From Roseicyclus persicicus (GTDB taxonomy: Bacteria; Pseudomonadota; Alphaproteobacteria; Rhodobacterales; Rhodobacteraceae), in the NCBI RefSeq assembly GCF_012395815.1, contig NZ_JAAZQQ010000001.1:434001-498000 (forward strand): a stretch of 64,000 nucleotides of DNA, given 5' to 3'. Below are positions 8,293 through 16,998 of the stretch, piece after piece. Numbering within the stretch: position 1 is the first letter of the stretch; the number at the start of each line of letters is the position of its first letter. The translations under genes and the position numbers were made by a program. Below the pieces are notes generated by a model. That model saw only the letters and a program-made list of their open reading frames with translations. It ran no database searches and was not told the DNA's origin.

Positions 8293-8856
8293 ATGTCCGT
8301 CTACCGCCGCCCCGCCGTCACCGGCGCCCGTGTCTTCTTTACCGTGACCCTTGCCGCGCGGGGCGGCGACCTGCTGGTGCGGGAGGTGGAGCTGTTGCGC
8401 GAGGCGGTGCGGGTGACGAAGGCAGAGCGGCCCTTCGGGATCGAGGCGTGGGTGGTGCTGCCGGATCACCTCCACGCGGTGTGGCAGATGCCGGCGGGGG
8501 ACCGGGCCTACGGGGTGCGCTGGGGCGCGATCAAGGCGCGGTTCACGCGCGCGGTGCGGGAAAAGGGATGTAGGGTGGGTTTCCACCCCACCGATGGTGC
8601 GCCGGTTGGGCCGGGGATGGTGGGGTGGAACCCCACCCTACGGTCGGCCTCGAAGGTGCGGAAAGGGGACGCGGGGCTGTGGCAGCGCCGGTTCTGGGAG
8701 CATCACATCCGCGACGAGGCGGATTATTGGGCGCATGTCCGGTATTGCTGGGTGAACCCGGTGAAGCACGGGTTCGTCGCGCGGCCGGAGGACTGGCCGT
8801 GGTCGTCGGTGCACCAGGATGGGCGGTATGTGCCGGGGATTTGGTTGGGGATGTAG
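8293..8856 (+). CDS. REP-associated tyrosine transposase (RAYT) with REP sequence inside the frame
   Basis: A 187-residue protein of the Y1/HUH transposase family that mobilises REP palindromes. The HUH motif is VLPDHLHAVW (His59, His61), and the catalytic tyrosine region is RDEADYWAHVRYCWVNPVKHG near residues 140-160. Typical family members go directly from the helix after the HUH motif to the GIWQRRFWEH block. Here about 24 extra residues (93-116, with VGFHPT and VGWNPTL) are encoded by a REP inverted repeat at 8571-8640. The stop codon TAG is also the first three bases of a second REP element. The catalytic motifs are intact, so activity is possible, but the insert lies close to the active-site region. 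Confidence 0.9.
   Translation: MSVYRRPAVTGARVFFTVTLAARGGDLLVREVELLREAVRVTKAERPFGIEAWVVLPDHLHAVWQMPAGDRAYGVRWGAIKARFTRAVREKGCRVGFHPTDGAPVGPGMVGWNPTLRSASKVRKGDAGLWQRRFWEHHIRDEADYWAHVRYCWVNPVKHGFVARPEDWPWSSVHQDGRYVPGIWLGM
8571..8640. repeat. REP pair (BIME-like) inside the RAYT gene
   Basis: Two 22-bp arms in inverted orientation, starting TAGGGTGGG at 8571-8592 and ending CCCACCCTA at 8619-8640, match with one mismatch. Each arm is itself a small hairpin (GGGTGG..CCACCC). The element is 70 bp and inserts its translation into the transposase without breaking the frame. Confidence 0.85.
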
Positions 8857-8920
8857 GGTGGGGTTCGACCCCACGCGGTGGAACGGTGGCGGCGGGGTGG
8901 TGGGGTGGAACCCCACCCTA
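8854..8920. repeat. REP pair downstream of and overlapping the RAYT stop codon
   Basis: A second copy of the inverted REP pair, arms at 8854-8876 and 8899-8920. The right arm is identical over 22 bp to that of the element at 8619-8640. The first TAG of the left arm is the transposase stop codon. The pair sits between the transposase and the 3' end of lepA. Confidence 0.85.
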
Positions 8921-8939
8921 CACCGGGTGATGGACGGTG

Positions 8940-10739
8940 TTAGCCATCCATCTTGAGGGCGTTGATGAAGGCGCTTTGCGGGATCTCCACCTTCCCGAAC
9001 TGGCGCATCTTCTTCTTGCCGGCCTTCTGCTTGTCGAGCAGCTTCCGCTTCCGCGTCGCGTCGCCGCCGTAGCACTTTGCCGTCACGTCCTTGCGCAGCG
9101 CCGCGATGGTCTCGCGGGCGATCACGCGGCCGCCGATGGCCGCCTGGATCGGGATCTTGAACATGTGGCGCGGGATCAGTTCCTTGAGCTTCTCGCACAT
9201 CATCCGGCCCCGCATCTCGGCGCGGTCGCGGTGGACCATGATCGAGAGCGCGTCCACCGGCTCGTCGTTCACCAGGATCTGCATCTTCACAAGGTAGTCC
9301 TCGCGGTAGCCGATCATCTGGTAGTCGAAGGAGGCGTAGCCCTTGGTCACCGATTTCAGCCGGTCGTAGAAGTCGAACACCACCTCGTTCAGCGGCAGGT
9401 CGTAGACCACCATCGCCCGCTGGCCGGCATAGGTCAGGTCGAGCTGTTCGCCGCGGCGGTCCTGGCAGAGTTTCAGCACGTCGCCGAGGTATTCGTCGGG
9501 CACGAGGATCGTCGCCTTGATGCGCGGCTCCTCGATGTGGTCGACATGGGTCAGGTCGGGCATGTCGGCGGGGTTGTGCAGCTCGATCATCGTGCCGTCG
9601 CGCATGTGGACGTGGTAGATCACGCTGGGCGCGGTGGTGATGAGGTCGATGTCGTACTCGCGCTCCAGCCGGTCGCGGATCACCTCGAGGTGCAGCAGCC
9701 CGAGGAAGCCGCAGCGGAAGCCGAAGCCGAGCGCGGCCGAGGTCTCCATCTCGAAGGTGAAGGAGGCGTCGTTCAGCGCCAGTTTCTCGATCGCGTCGCG
9801 CAGTGCCTCGAACTCGGCGGTGTCGACGGGGAACAGGCCGCAGAACACCACGGGGATCGACGGCTTGAAGCCCGGCAGCGCCTGGGCGCAGGGTTTCTTT
9901 TCGTGGGTGATGGTGTCGCCGACGCGGGTGTCGCGGACCTGCTTGATCTGCGCCGTGAGGAAGCCGATCTCACCGGGGCCGAGTTCCGCGATGTCGGCCA
10001 TGGCGGGCTTGAACACGCCCAGCCGGTCGACGGGATAGGTGCCCCCCGTCTTCATCATGCGGATGCGGTCGCCCTTGCGGATCACGCCGTCGATGACGCG
10101 GATCAGGACCACGACGCCGAGGTAGGGGTCGTAGTAGCTGTCGACCAGCATCGCCTTGAGCGGCGCGTCGCGCTCGCCCTTGGGGGCGGGCAGGCGGTGG
10201 ACGATGGCCTCGAGCACGTCGGGGATGCCGAGGCCCGTCTTGGCGCTGATCGGGATGGCGTTCTGGGCGTCGATGCCGATGACGTCCTCGATCTGTTCCT
10301 TGACGCGGTCGGGCTCGGCGGCGGGCAGGTCGATCTTGTTGAGGACCGGCACGATCTCGTGGTCGGCGTCGATGGCCTGGTAGACGTTGGCCAGCGTCTG
10401 CGCCTCGACCCCCTGGGAGGCGTCGACCACCAGAAGCGAGCCCTCGACGGCCTGCATCGAGCGGCTGACCTCGTAGGCGAAGTCGACGTGGCCGGGGGTG
10501 TCGATGAGGTTCAGGACATAGGTGTTGCCGTCCTGCGCGGGGTATTCGATGCGGACGGTGTTCGCCTTGATGGTGATCCCGCGCTCGCGCTCGATGTCCA
10601 TGCTGTCGAGGATCTGCTCCTGCATGTCGCGTTCGGCCACGGTGCCGGTCAGCTGGATCAGCCGGTCGGCGAGGGTGGATTTCCCGTGGTCGATATGGGC
10701 GACGATGGAGAAGTTGCGGATGCGGTTGAGGTCGGTCAT
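8940..10739 (-). CDS. lepA: Elongation factor 4 (LepA)
   Basis: A 599-residue translational GTPase of normal length for LepA. The P-loop is AHIDHGKS at residues 14-21, switch II is DTPGHVDF, and the base-recognition motif NKID follows. The RNSGVKG-like LepA-specific region is seen as [27 protein letters not shown], and the C-terminus is the usual basic end ([24 protein letters not shown]). LepA acts on ribosomes that are stalled or initiating slowly. The gene stands alone on the minus strand; its 3' end abuts the REP pair, and a short gene lies 76 bases upstream on the same strand. Confidence 0.97.
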   Translation of the reverse strand: MTDLNRIRNFSIVAHIDHGKSTLADRLIQLTGTVAERDMQEQILDSMDIERERGITIKANTVRIEYPAQDGNTYVLNLIDTPGHVDFAYEVSRSMQAVEGSLLVVDASQGVEAQTLANVYQAIDADHEIVPVLNKIDLPAAEPDRVKEQIEDVIGIDAQNAIPISAKTGLGIPDVLEAIVHRLPAPKGERDAPLKAMLVDSYYDPYLGVVVLIRVIDGVIRKGDRIRMMKTGGTYPVDRLGVFKPAMADIAELGPGEIGFLTAQIKQVRDTRVGDTITHEKKPCAQALPGFKPSIPVVFCGLFPVDTAEFEALRDAIEKLALNDASFTFEMETSAALGFGFRCGFLGLLHLEVIRDRLEREYDIDLITTAPSVIYHVHMRDGTMIELHNPADMPDLTHVDHIEEPRIKATILVPDEYLGDVLKLCQDRRGEQLDLTYAGQRAMVVYDLPLNEVVFDFYDRLKSVTKGYASFDYQMIGYREDYLVKMQILVNDEPVDALSIMVHRDRAEMRGRMMCEKLKELIPRHMFKIPIQAAIGGRVIARETIAALRKDVTAKCYGGDATRKRKLLDKQKAGKKKMRQFGKVEIPQSAFINALKMDG

Positions 10740-10815
10740 GGCGGCCTGCTGGGTCCTGGGTCAGCAGGGGAGATAGCGGAACCGGCGGGGGGAGGAAAGG
10801 TCGGGCGGCGCGGCC

Positions 10816-11022
10816 TCAGAAATTCCCGCGGAACACGGTGCGCGTCTCGCGCTGGTCGTCGAGGGCGGACAGGAGCGACAGGCCGTCGGCGGTGACCTCG
10901 CCGTCGGTCGTGATCCAGTTGCGGCGCCGGGCGACGGCCTCGGGCGACTGGGATTCGCCGCGGCCGACATGGGCGGCGAAGGCGAGGATGCGGGTGAGGA
11001 GATCCTGGGCGGGCACGGGCAC
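10816..11022 (-). CDS. Short hypothetical protein, GTG start
   Basis: A 68-residue soluble protein (PAQDLLTRILAFAAHVGRGES near the start, ending VFRGNF). The GTG at 11022 is preferred over the GTG six bases inside because AAGGGGGA lies directly before it. No known domain is recognised. The pattern RRRNWITTDGEVTADGLSLLSALDDQ suggests a compact helical fold with a short strand. It precedes lepA on the same strand with 76 bases between them, so co-transcription is possible. The small size and unknown family keep confidence moderate. Confidence 0.6.
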   Translation of the reverse strand: MPVPAQDLLTRILAFAAHVGRGESQSPEAVARRRNWITTDGEVTADGLSLLSALDDQRETRTVFRGNF

Positions 11023-11246
11023 GTCCCCCTTGGGTTGATTGTCTTCCGATGGGGGACGTAGCGCGCCATGGCCTGCGTCAAGCCGCCACAGGGGTCACAT
11101 CCGCATGAGGGGGCTGGGGCGGGACGGGTGGTGGCGGGCCCCGCCTGCCACCGGAATTGATCGGCGGGGCGTTTTCGGGCATCCTGAGGGGAAGGCGGGC
11201 AGAGACTCGCCCCCCCGAGCAGTTCCGTGAGACCGAGGCCCTGACG

Positions 11247-11564
11247 ATGACCCGTCCCATCCTTCCCCTAGCGCTGGTGCTGGCCGTGCTGGCCGGCGCC
11301 GTGGCGCCGCTCCCGGCGGCCGCCAACCCGATCCAGCGCGCCTGCCTGCAATCGGACCGCGAGGCGGCCACGCCGTCGCTGTGTGCCTGCATCGGGTCGG
11401 CCGCCGAGCGCACGCTGACCCGCAGCCAGATGCGCGAGGGCGCGCGGTTCTTTCAGGACCCGCAGCGCGCGCAGGATGTGCGCCAGTCGGACCGGCGCAA
11501 CCACGAGGAATTGTGGCAAGCCTGGCGCAATTTCGGCGAGACCGCCGAGGCGATGTGCAGCTAG
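11247..11564 (+). CDS. Small exported cysteine-containing protein
   Basis: A 105-residue protein with a clear signal peptide (hydrophobic about residues 4-22, cleavage near AAA-NP at 26). The mature part is helical and has four cysteines (ACLQS, SLCACIG and a C-terminal MCS), suggesting disulfides in the periplasm. No name can be assigned; similar small proteins are common in Rhodobacterales. The start is the ATG right before TRPILPLA, since longer in-frame extensions do not fit a signal peptide. The gene ends in a four-base overlap with the convergent phosphatase gene (CTAG). Confidence 0.75.
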   Translation: MTRPILPLALVLAVLAGAVAPLPAAANPIQRACLQSDREAATPSLCACIGSAAERTLTRSQMREGARFFQDPQRAQDVRQSDRRNHEELWQAWRNFGETAEAMCS

Positions 11565-12001
11565 AGCCGTGAGGCCCAGGCCCGCGCAGCGCGCCGGATG
11601 AGGTCCAGCGCGCCGTCGAAATCGCGCGTGAAGTAGGGGTCGGGCACGTCGCCGCCGCCGAGCGGTTCGAGGTAGCGCGCCAGCCGCGCCCCGGTGCCGG
11701 GGTCGAGGGCGGCGAGGTCGCGCAGGTTGTCGCTGTCCATCGCGAGAATCAGGTCGAAGCGGGCGAAATCGGCGCGGGTGACCTGCCGCGCCCGCAGCCC
11801 CGACAGGTCGAGCCCCGCGGCGCGCGCGGCCGCCTGCATCGGGCCGTAGGGCGGCTGGCCGACATGCCAGTCGCCGGTGCCCGCGCTGTCCACGATCGCG
11901 CGGTCGCCCAGTTCCGCCCGCAGCGCCGCCTCGGCGGTGGGCGAACGGCAGATGTTGCCGAGACAGACGCAAAGGATACGGTGGGGGCGCGGTGTCGTCA
12001 T
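11561..12001 (-). CDS. Low-molecular-weight protein tyrosine phosphatase
   Basis: A 146-residue phosphatase with the family P-loop at residues 13-20 (CLGNICRS, Cys13-X5-Arg19-Ser20) and the general acid in VPDPYFTRDF near residue 118. It should dephosphorylate tyrosine or arginine residues in the cytoplasm. In many bacteria such enzymes partner a tyrosine kinase in capsule or exopolysaccharide control. Capsule genes do occur 6-11 kb away, but not in an operon with this gene, so that link is only suggestive. It is divergent from the exported protein at 12037 and convergent with the small exported protein at 11247. Confidence 0.93.
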   Translation of the reverse strand: MTTPRPHRILCVCLGNICRSPTAEAALRAELGDRAIVDSAGTGDWHVGQPPYGPMQAAARAAGLDLSGLRARQVTRADFARFDLILAMDSDNLRDLAALDPGTGARLARYLEPLGGGDVPDPYFTRDFDGALDLIRRAARAWASRL

Positions 12002-12036
12002 GGCACCGGGTGTCGCAGGCGTCGGGGGAGGTGTCC

Positions 12037-12588
12037 ATGCGGCGTGTGATCGGAGGACTGCTTGCGGCCGCGGCGGCCGCGGGCGGCGCGGCGGCGCAGG
12101 AATCGCTGCGGATCGCGGTGCCCGAGGGCTTCGGGCTGGCCTACCGGGTGGAGGCCGAGGCCGGCGCGGTGCGCGAGTTCGTGCCGGCGGGCCAGACGGT
12201 GGACGACTGGCGGGAGATGCTGACGGTGCAGCGTTTCGCGGCGGCGGCGGGCGGCGACCCGGGCGCCTTCGTGGAGGGGGTGCTGGCCGAGTTGCAGGCG
12301 GTCTGCGCGACGCCGCTGGCGACGCCGGTGGAGCCGGGGCAGGCCCCGCCCTACGCCGACGCGCTGGCGGTGCTGGGCTGCGAGGTCAGCCCGCGCACGG
12401 GCGGGACCGAGATCTTTGCGATCCGCGCCATCGCCGGGCGCGAGGCGATGCACGTGGTGCAGTTCGCCTGGACGCGCCGCCCGACCGAGGCCGAGCTGGG
12501 CGCGGCGCTGGCGCTGGTGTCGGGCGCGGTGCTGTGCGACCCGGCCCGCACCGATGCGCCCTGCCCGGGCTGGGGCCTGCTGCCGTGA
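12037..12588 (+). CDS. Exported hypothetical protein upstream of sirtuin
   Basis: A 183-residue protein with a signal peptide (MRRVIGGLLAAAAAAGG, cleavage near AAA-QE at 20). The mature protein starts ESLRIAVPEGFGLAYRVE and is probably a mixed alpha/beta periplasmic domain; cysteines at CATPL, LGCEV, VLCD and APCPG could form two disulfides. I do not recognise the family. The ATG at 12037 is preceded by GGGGGAGG. Its stop TGA overlaps the GTG start of the sirtuin gene (GTGA), so the two are translationally coupled. Confidence 0.75.
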   Translation: MRRVIGGLLAAAAAAGGAAAQESLRIAVPEGFGLAYRVEAEAGAVREFVPAGQTVDDWREMLTVQRFAAAAGGDPGAFVEGVLAELQAVCATPLATPVEPGQAPPYADALAVLGCEVSPRTGGTEIFAIRAIAGREAMHVVQFAWTRRPTEAELGAALALVSGAVLCDPARTDAPCPGWGLLP

Positions 12589-13271
12589 CGCGGATCGTCA
12601 TCCTGACCGGCGCCGGCGTTTCGGCCGAGAGCGGGCTGGGGACGTTCCGCGACAAGGGCGGGCTGTGGACGCGCTACGACCTGTCCGAGGTGGCGACGCC
12701 CGGGGGCTTCGCGCGCAACCCGGCCCTGGTGCACGAGTTCTACAACGCGCGGCGGGCCAACGCGCTGGACGCCGCGCCGAACGCGGCGCACCGGGCGCTG
12801 GCGCGGCTGCAGGGGGCGCGGGCGGGGGTGACGCTGGTCACGCAGAACATCGACGACCTGCACGAGCGCGGCGGCGCGCGCGAGGTGATCCACATGCACG
12901 GGCAGATCACCCGGGCGCTGTGTGCCGCCTGCGGCGCGCGCTGGGAGGCGCCGCGGGCGATGCACCCGGCCGACGCCTGCCCGGGCTGCGCCGCGCGGGC
13001 CACCCGGCCCGACATCGTCTGGTTCGGGGAGGTTCCCTACCACATGGAGCGCATCGCGGACGCGCTGGCGGCCTGCGACCTGTTCGTGGCGATCGGCACC
13101 TCGGGCGAGGTCTACCCGGCGGCGGGCTTCGTCGAGGAGGCGGCGGGGTTCGGCGCGGAGACGCTGGAGATCAACCTGGATCCGTCGGCGCCGGGGCGCT
13201 TCGACCGGGTGATCCGGGGGCCGGCGACCGAGGCGGTGCCGGCCTGGGTGGCCGAGGTGCTGGGCGGCTGA
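12585..13271 (+). CDS. cobB: Sir2 family NAD-dependent protein deacylase
   Basis: A 228-residue sirtuin. It starts with GTG and shows GAGVSAESGLGTFRDKGGLW at residues 9-28, TQNIDDLHERGG, the catalytic HMHGQI and a zinc-binding set of cysteines (CAACGARW and CPGCAARA). Such enzymes remove acetyl or succinyl groups from lysines using NAD, and in bacteria reactivate acetyl-CoA synthetase. The Tyr and Arg that confer desuccinylase activity in CobB-type sirtuins may be represented near HEFYNARRAN. The start overlaps the previous stop by four bases. Family is certain; acyl preference is inferred. Confidence 0.93.
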   Translation: MTRIVILTGAGVSAESGLGTFRDKGGLWTRYDLSEVATPGGFARNPALVHEFYNARRANALDAAPNAAHRALARLQGARAGVTLVTQNIDDLHERGGAREVIHMHGQITRALCAACGARWEAPRAMHPADACPGCAARATRPDIVWFGEVPYHMERIADALAACDLFVAIGTSGEVYPAAGFVEEAAGFGAETLEINLDPSAPGRFDRVIRGPATEAVPAWVAEVLGG

Positions 13272-13368
13272 GGCGCCGCCGGGTCGGCACGCCCGCGCGG
13301 AGATGGACCGGCGGGCGTGCCGGGCCGGGCCGGGGAAGGGAAGAACCCGGGCCCGGAGCCGCGGGCGG

Positions 13369-13869
13369 TCAGCCGCCGGTGCCGTGCATGGCGCCGTGGC
13401 CGTGGCCGTGATGCATCCCCATGCCGGGCTGGCCGGGCATCCGTTCGAGATCGACGGGCACGGTGATGGTCAGCGGCGGGGCGGTCTCGAATTCCAGCGT
13501 CAGCTCGAAGGTCTCGCCCTGCAGCATCGGCCGGGTCAGCCCGAGGAACATGACGTGCAGCCCGCCGCGTTCCAGCGTGACGGTCTCGCCGGCGGGCAGG
13601 GGGATGCCGCCCTCGACCTCGCGCATCTGCATGACGCCCTCGGCGGTCTGGACATGGGTGTGCAGCTCGGCGCGCTCGGCGATGTCCGAGGTCGCGCCGA
13701 CCAGGCGGTCGTCGGTGCCGGTGGCGTTGGTGATCGCCATGAAGGCCGCGCCCGACTGGGCCATCGGGCTGCCGGCGCGGGCATAGGGGTCGTCGACCTG
13801 CATCTGGGCGAGGGCGAGCGTGGGAAGGAGCGCGACGGCGCCCGCGAGAACGAGGGATTTGAGGGACAT
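13369..13869 (-). CDS. Copper chaperone PCu(A)C
   Basis: A 166-residue periplasmic protein with a signal peptide (cleavage near LALA-QM at 21). The copper site H-(M)-X10-M-X21-H-X-M is visible as HTHVQTAEGVMQM followed by GGLHVMFLG. The C-terminal tail is rich in Met and His (PGQPGMGMHHGHGHGAMH), probably a further copper sink. PCu(A)C proteins deliver Cu(I) to the CuA or CuB centres of cytochrome oxidases. The gene follows a DUF2946-like gene on the same strand, 48 bases downstream, which suggests a copper-handling operon. Confidence 0.93.
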   Translation of the reverse strand: MSLKSLVLAGAVALLPTLALAQMQVDDPYARAGSPMAQSGAAFMAITNATGTDDRLVGATSDIAERAELHTHVQTAEGVMQMREVEGGIPLPAGETVTLERGGLHVMFLGLTRPMLQGETFELTLEFETAPPLTITVPVDLERMPGQPGMGMHHGHGHGAMHGTGG

Positions 13870-13917
13870 CTGTCCGGTCTCCGGTCTTCTGTGTTGGGAA
13901 AGGTCAGGCGTGGGGCG

Positions 13918-14286
13918 TCAGGCCGCGCGGGGCGGCGCCCGGGCCTGACCGCCCGGCGCGGCGCGCGACGGGGACCAGACGGAGAGGGTCGGCAGGAGGG
14001 GGGTGGCGTCCGCCACGGCCGGGGCCGCGGGCACGGGCGCGCGGGGCGGCAGGTCGAAGGCGACGACGAGGCAGTCGAGGCAGGCGGACCGGTCGAGCGT
14101 GACCGGCGCGCCCTCCGCATCGAAGAGCGGCAGCCCGTCATGGGCGAGCACCACCGGCGCGGGCCCGGTGACCGAGCAGAGCTGCCCGTCGGCGGCCATC
14201 GCGCCGCGGGCCATGCCGATGCCCGCGCCGGTGGCGACCAGCGCCACGGCAAGGAGGGACATCAGGAGGGCGCGCAACTGCGTCAT
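13918..14286 (-). CDS. DUF2946-like exported protein
   Basis: A 122-residue protein with an N-terminal membrane/signal segment (residues 3-28) and a cysteine pair in RSACLDCLVVAFDLPPR, with a third cysteine in QLCSVTG. That pattern resembles the DUF2946 group often found with copper-transport genes. The C-terminal part is proline- and arginine-rich. It lies directly upstream of the PCu(A)C gene and is probably in the same transcript, so a role in periplasmic copper or electron-transport assembly is likely but not shown. The start ATG at 14286 lacks a strong ribosome site. Confidence 0.65.
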   Translation of the reverse strand: MTQLRALLMSLLAVALVATGAGIGMARGAMAADGQLCSVTGPAPVVLAHDGLPLFDAEGAPVTLDRSACLDCLVVAFDLPPRAPVPAAPAVADATPLLPTLSVWSPSRAAPGGQARAPPRAA

Positions 14287-14455
14287 GGGTGTTATCTGGC
14301 GGCTCGGGCCGTATCGGGGAACGCGACATAACGACAGGTGGGCGGGCACCGCACCCATTTGCGCGGCCCGCGGCGGCGATCGGCGTGCCCGGGCCTGTTC
14401 AAGGCCGGGACCCCGTGCTGTAACGGCGGCACACGATGCAGGAGAGACGCAGGCC

Positions 14456-14746
14456 ATGGCCGAGACCGTGCTGGCGATGACGACGCTGAACCCCGATGGC
14501 GCCGCGGCGCTTGACACCTACCTGCGGGTCGTCGGGCCGCTGATGGAGCGGGCGGGCGCGACGCTTGTGCAACGCTACGCGGTGGCGGCGCCGCTGTCGG
14601 GCGGCGGGTTTCCGCAGTTCGTGTCGATCATGGAATACCCCGATGCCGACGCCGTCGCACGGGTGTTCGACCACCCCGACTACCTTGCCCTGAAGCCGGT
14701 CATCGCCACGGCCTTCAGCCGCTACGACGTCTGCGTCCTGTCCTGA
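14456..14746 (+). CDS. DUF1330 domain protein
   Basis: A 96-residue protein with the ferredoxin-like fold expected of DUF1330: beta strand (VLAMTTLNPD), helix (LDTYLRVVGPLMERAG), strands and helix (QFVSIMEYPDADAVARVFDHPDYLALKPV). Proteins of this group are small cytoplasmic dimers, often related to stress or dye-decolorising functions, without a firm role. The start follows CAGGAGAGACGC. It is a single-gene unit, divergent from the copper pair and convergent with rpmB, whose terminator hairpin lies just past its stop. Confidence 0.8.
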   Translation: MAETVLAMTTLNPDGAAALDTYLRVVGPLMERAGATLVQRYAVAAPLSGGGFPQFVSIMEYPDADAVARVFDHPDYLALKPVIATAFSRYDVCVLS

Positions 14747-14781
14747 CGGTCCGGAGGCGCCCGGGGCCGGGACGCGAACGG

Positions 14782-14816
14782 AAAACGCCCCGGCAGGGCG
14801 ATCCTGCGGGGCGTCA
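14782..14816 (-). terminator. Intrinsic terminator of rpmB
   Basis: Read on the minus strand, ACGCCCC-GCAGG pairs with CCTGC-C-GGGGCGT around a short loop and is followed by TTTT. It starts 24 bases after the rpmB stop codon and faces the convergent DUF1330 gene. Confidence 0.75.
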
Positions 14817-14839
14817 CGATCCCGTCGGGATGCGAAGGA

Positions 14840-15130
14840 TCAGGCCTGGGCGGCCTGCGCCTTGGCGATCTCTTTCTTGATCTTCAGGGCGCGGGCCGAC
14901 AGCTCGTCGTCCTTGGCCTTGGCGAGGAAGGCGTCGAGCCCGCCGCGGTGATCGACCGAGCGCAGCGCCGCGTTGGAGATGCGCAGCTTGAAGCTGCGGT
15001 CCAGCACGTCCGAGCCGAGGGTGACCTCGGTCAGGTTCGGCAGGAAGCGCCGCTTGGTCTTGTTGTTGGCGTGGCTGACATTGTTGCCAACCATCGGGCC
15101 TTTGCCGGTCAGTTCGCAGACACGCGACAT
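14840..15130 (-). CDS. rpmB: 50S ribosomal protein L28
   Basis: A 96-residue ribosomal protein starting [29 protein letters not shown], where CELTGK, the [11 protein letters not shown] block and a later [12 protein letters not shown] block define L28 (the C-terminal extension is the usual alphaproteobacterial one). It binds 23S rRNA in the large subunit. The start is fixed by homology to the canonical N-terminus. It is followed by an intrinsic terminator and preceded by a 186-base region divergent from the DUF2161 gene. Confidence 0.97.
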   Translation of the reverse strand: MSRVCELTGKGPMVGNNVSHANNKTKRRFLPNLTEVTLGSDVLDRSFKLRISNAALRSVDHRGGLDAFLAKAKDDELSARALKIKKEIAKAQAAQA

Positions 15131-15316
15131 GGGTGGATCCTCGAAGCTCAGAAACGCGAAGGGCGCAGGCGGCAGGCCTACGCCCGGAAATCTGGGCGGG
15201 GGATACGGGTGGACCTTGGCGGTGTCAAGCCGGGAATCGGGGGCGCTTGTTCCGCGGGCCCGCGCGGGGCAGGATGGCCGCGCCGGCCCGGGACAAGAGG
15301 CCGGGCAGGGGCGCGG

Positions 15317-15967
15317 ATGCAGGAAACCGATCTCTACCCGCCGGTCAAGGCGTTCCTCGAGGCCGCGGGCTACGCGGTCAAGGCCGAGATCGGGCCGGCC
15401 GACGTGGTGGCGGTGAAGGACGGCGAAGAGCCGCTGATCGTGGAGTTGAAGACCGGGTTTTCCCTTGCCCTGTTCCACCAGGGCGTGGCGCGGCTGTCGG
15501 TCAGCGACCTCGTCTACCTCGCCGTGCCGGCGGGGCGGGGGCGGCGGTTCCAGCGCGCGCTGGCCGAGAACACGCGGCTGGCCCGGCGGCTGGGGCTGGG
15601 CCTGATGACGGTGCGGCCCGAGACGGGGCTGGTCGAGGTCCATTGCGACCCCGGGCCCTACGCGCCGCGCAAGTCCGCGCCGCGCCGCCGGGCGTTGCTG
15701 GCCGAATTCGCGCGCCGGCGGGGCGACCCGAATCTGGGCGGCGCGCAGGGGGCCCGGGTGACGGCCTACCGGCAGGACGCGCTGGCCTGCGCCGCGCACC
15801 TGGCCGCCCACGGGCCGACCAAGGGCGCCGCGGTGCGGGACGCGACGGGCGTGGCGCGGGCCACGACGATCCTGCGCGACAACCATTACGGCTGGTTCGA
15901 GAAGGTCTCGACCGGCATCTACACCCTGACCGAGGCGGGGGAGGCGGCATGCAGACCGAGTTCGTGA
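15317..15967 (+). CDS. DUF2161 family PD-(D/E)XK-like protein
   Basis: A 216-residue protein. The N-terminal half looks like a PD-(D/E)XK nuclease fold: [20 protein letters not shown] supplies an Asp and the E-x-K pair, and the helix [22 protein letters not shown] follows. The C-terminal half has a winged-helix look ([37 protein letters not shown]), so a DNA-binding arm is likely. DUF2161 proteins have no established function. It overlaps the following YjbQ gene by 19 bases. Confidence 0.8.
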   Translation: MQETDLYPPVKAFLEAAGYAVKAEIGPADVVAVKDGEEPLIVELKTGFSLALFHQGVARLSVSDLVYLAVPAGRGRRFQRALAENTRLARRLGLGLMTVRPETGLVEVHCDPGPYAPRKSAPRRRALLAEFARRRGDPNLGGAQGARVTAYRQDALACAAHLAAHGPTKGAAVRDATGVARATTILRDNHYGWFEKVSTGIYTLTEAGEAACRPSS

Positions 15968-16368
15968 TCGAGACGGCGGGGCCGGGGCTGGTGGAGTTCA
16001 CCGGGCAGGTGGCGCGCTGGCTGGCGGGTCGGGGCGACGGCCTCCTGACGCTGATGGTGCGGCATACCTCGGCCAGCCTGCTGATCCAGGAGAACGCCGA
16101 TCCCGAGGTGCAGGACGACCTGGTGGAGTGGCTCGACCGGACGGTGCCCGGCGCCGACCACCCGGCGATGGCCTGGCTGCGCCACACCGCCGAGGGGCCC
16201 GACGACATGCCGGCCCACATCAAGGCGGCGCTGTTGCCCGTCAGCCTGCAGATCCCGGTGCAGGACGGGCGGATGCGGCTGGGCACCTGGCAGGGGGTCT
16301 ATCTGGTGGAACACCGCGCCCGGCCGCAGCGCCGGCGCGTCGCCGCCCAGTTCCTGGCCGAGCGCTGA
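15949..16368 (+). CDS. YjbQ/UPF0047 family protein
   Basis: A 139-residue protein with the UPF0047 signature: [19 protein letters not shown] at about residues 38-56, then [18 protein letters not shown] and a C-terminal [18 protein letters not shown]. The family is also called secondary thiamine-phosphate synthase because E. coli YjbQ can rescue thiE mutants, but its physiological role is unclear. Its start lies 19 bases inside the preceding gene, so the two are almost certainly co-translated. No thiamine genes are nearby. Confidence 0.9.
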   Translation: MQTEFVIETAGPGLVEFTGQVARWLAGRGDGLLTLMVRHTSASLLIQENADPEVQDDLVEWLDRTVPGADHPAMAWLRHTAEGPDDMPAHIKAALLPVSLQIPVQDGRMRLGTWQGVYLVEHRARPQRRRVAAQFLAER

Positions 16369-16440
16369 GGCCCCCCGGTGCCACATGCTGTGGGTCCGAA
16401 AAGCCATCTACCCAACACTTGCGCGCTCGCCTATAGTGCC

Positions 16441-16449
16441 TGTGGATAA
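16441..16449. promoter_or_regulatory. Consensus DnaA box upstream of nrdR
   Basis: TGTGGATAA is the exact complement of the strong DnaA box TTATCCACA. It sits 76 bases before the nrdR start and six bases after a TATAGT hexamer that may be a -10 element. In E. coli DnaA regulates ribonucleotide reductase genes; a role here is inference from one site. Confidence 0.45.
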
Positions 16450-16524
16450 CCGGGGCGGCAGACCCCATGGATGAGGCAGGGGCAGGCTGCAACGGGCCGC
16501 CCGAGGGACGAAGAGGGGGACGCG

Positions 16525-16995
16525 ATGCGCTGCCCGTTTTGCGGAAATGTCGATACCCAGGTGAAGGATTCCCGCCCGGCGGAGGATCACGTCGCGATCC
16601 GGCGGCGGCGGTTCTGCCCGGCCTGCGGCGGGCGCTTCACCACCTACGAGCGGGTGCAGCTGCGCGACCTCGTCGTGGTCAAGTCGAACGGCCGGCGCGA
16701 GGATTTCGACCGCGACAAGCTGGAGCGTTCGGTGCGCATCGCCCTGCAGAAGCGCCCGATCGAGCCCGAGCGCATCGACCAGATGGTGTCGGGCATCGTG
16801 CGCCGGCTGGAGAGCATGGGCGAGACCGACATCGCGTCCAAGCAGATCGGCGAGATCGTGATGGAGCGCCTCGCGGCGATCGACACCGTGGCCTACGTGC
16901 GCTTTGCCAGCGTCTACAAGAACTTCCAGGCGACCGACGATTTCGAGGATTTCCTGGCCGAGCTGGCCCCGCCTGGCTCCAAGACCGACAGCTGA
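16525..16995 (+). CDS. nrdR: Transcriptional repressor NrdR
   Basis: A 156-residue regulator of ribonucleotide reductase genes. The N-terminal zinc ribbon is MRCPFCGN...[15 protein letters not shown] and the ATP-cone domain begins at [18 protein letters not shown]. Binding of ATP or dATP to the cone controls assembly on NrdR boxes. The length is normal. It precedes ribD by three bases, an order that recurs widely in Proteobacteria (nrdR-ribD-ribE-ribH-nusB). Here the order is interrupted by capsule genes on the other strand. Confidence 0.97.
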   Translation: MRCPFCGNVDTQVKDSRPAEDHVAIRRRRFCPACGGRFTTYERVQLRDLVVVKSNGRREDFDRDKLERSVRIALQKRPIEPERIDQMVSGIVRRLESMGETDIASKQIGEIVMERLAAIDTVAYVRFASVYKNFQATDDFEDFLAELAPPGSKTDS

Positions 16996-16998
16996 GCG

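Noticed and set aside
8937-10895. A 652-codon open frame on the plus strand opposite lepA
   Set aside because: It is antisense to a certain gene and reads as Asp/His/Val-rich low-complexity protein, typical of GC-rich shadow frames.
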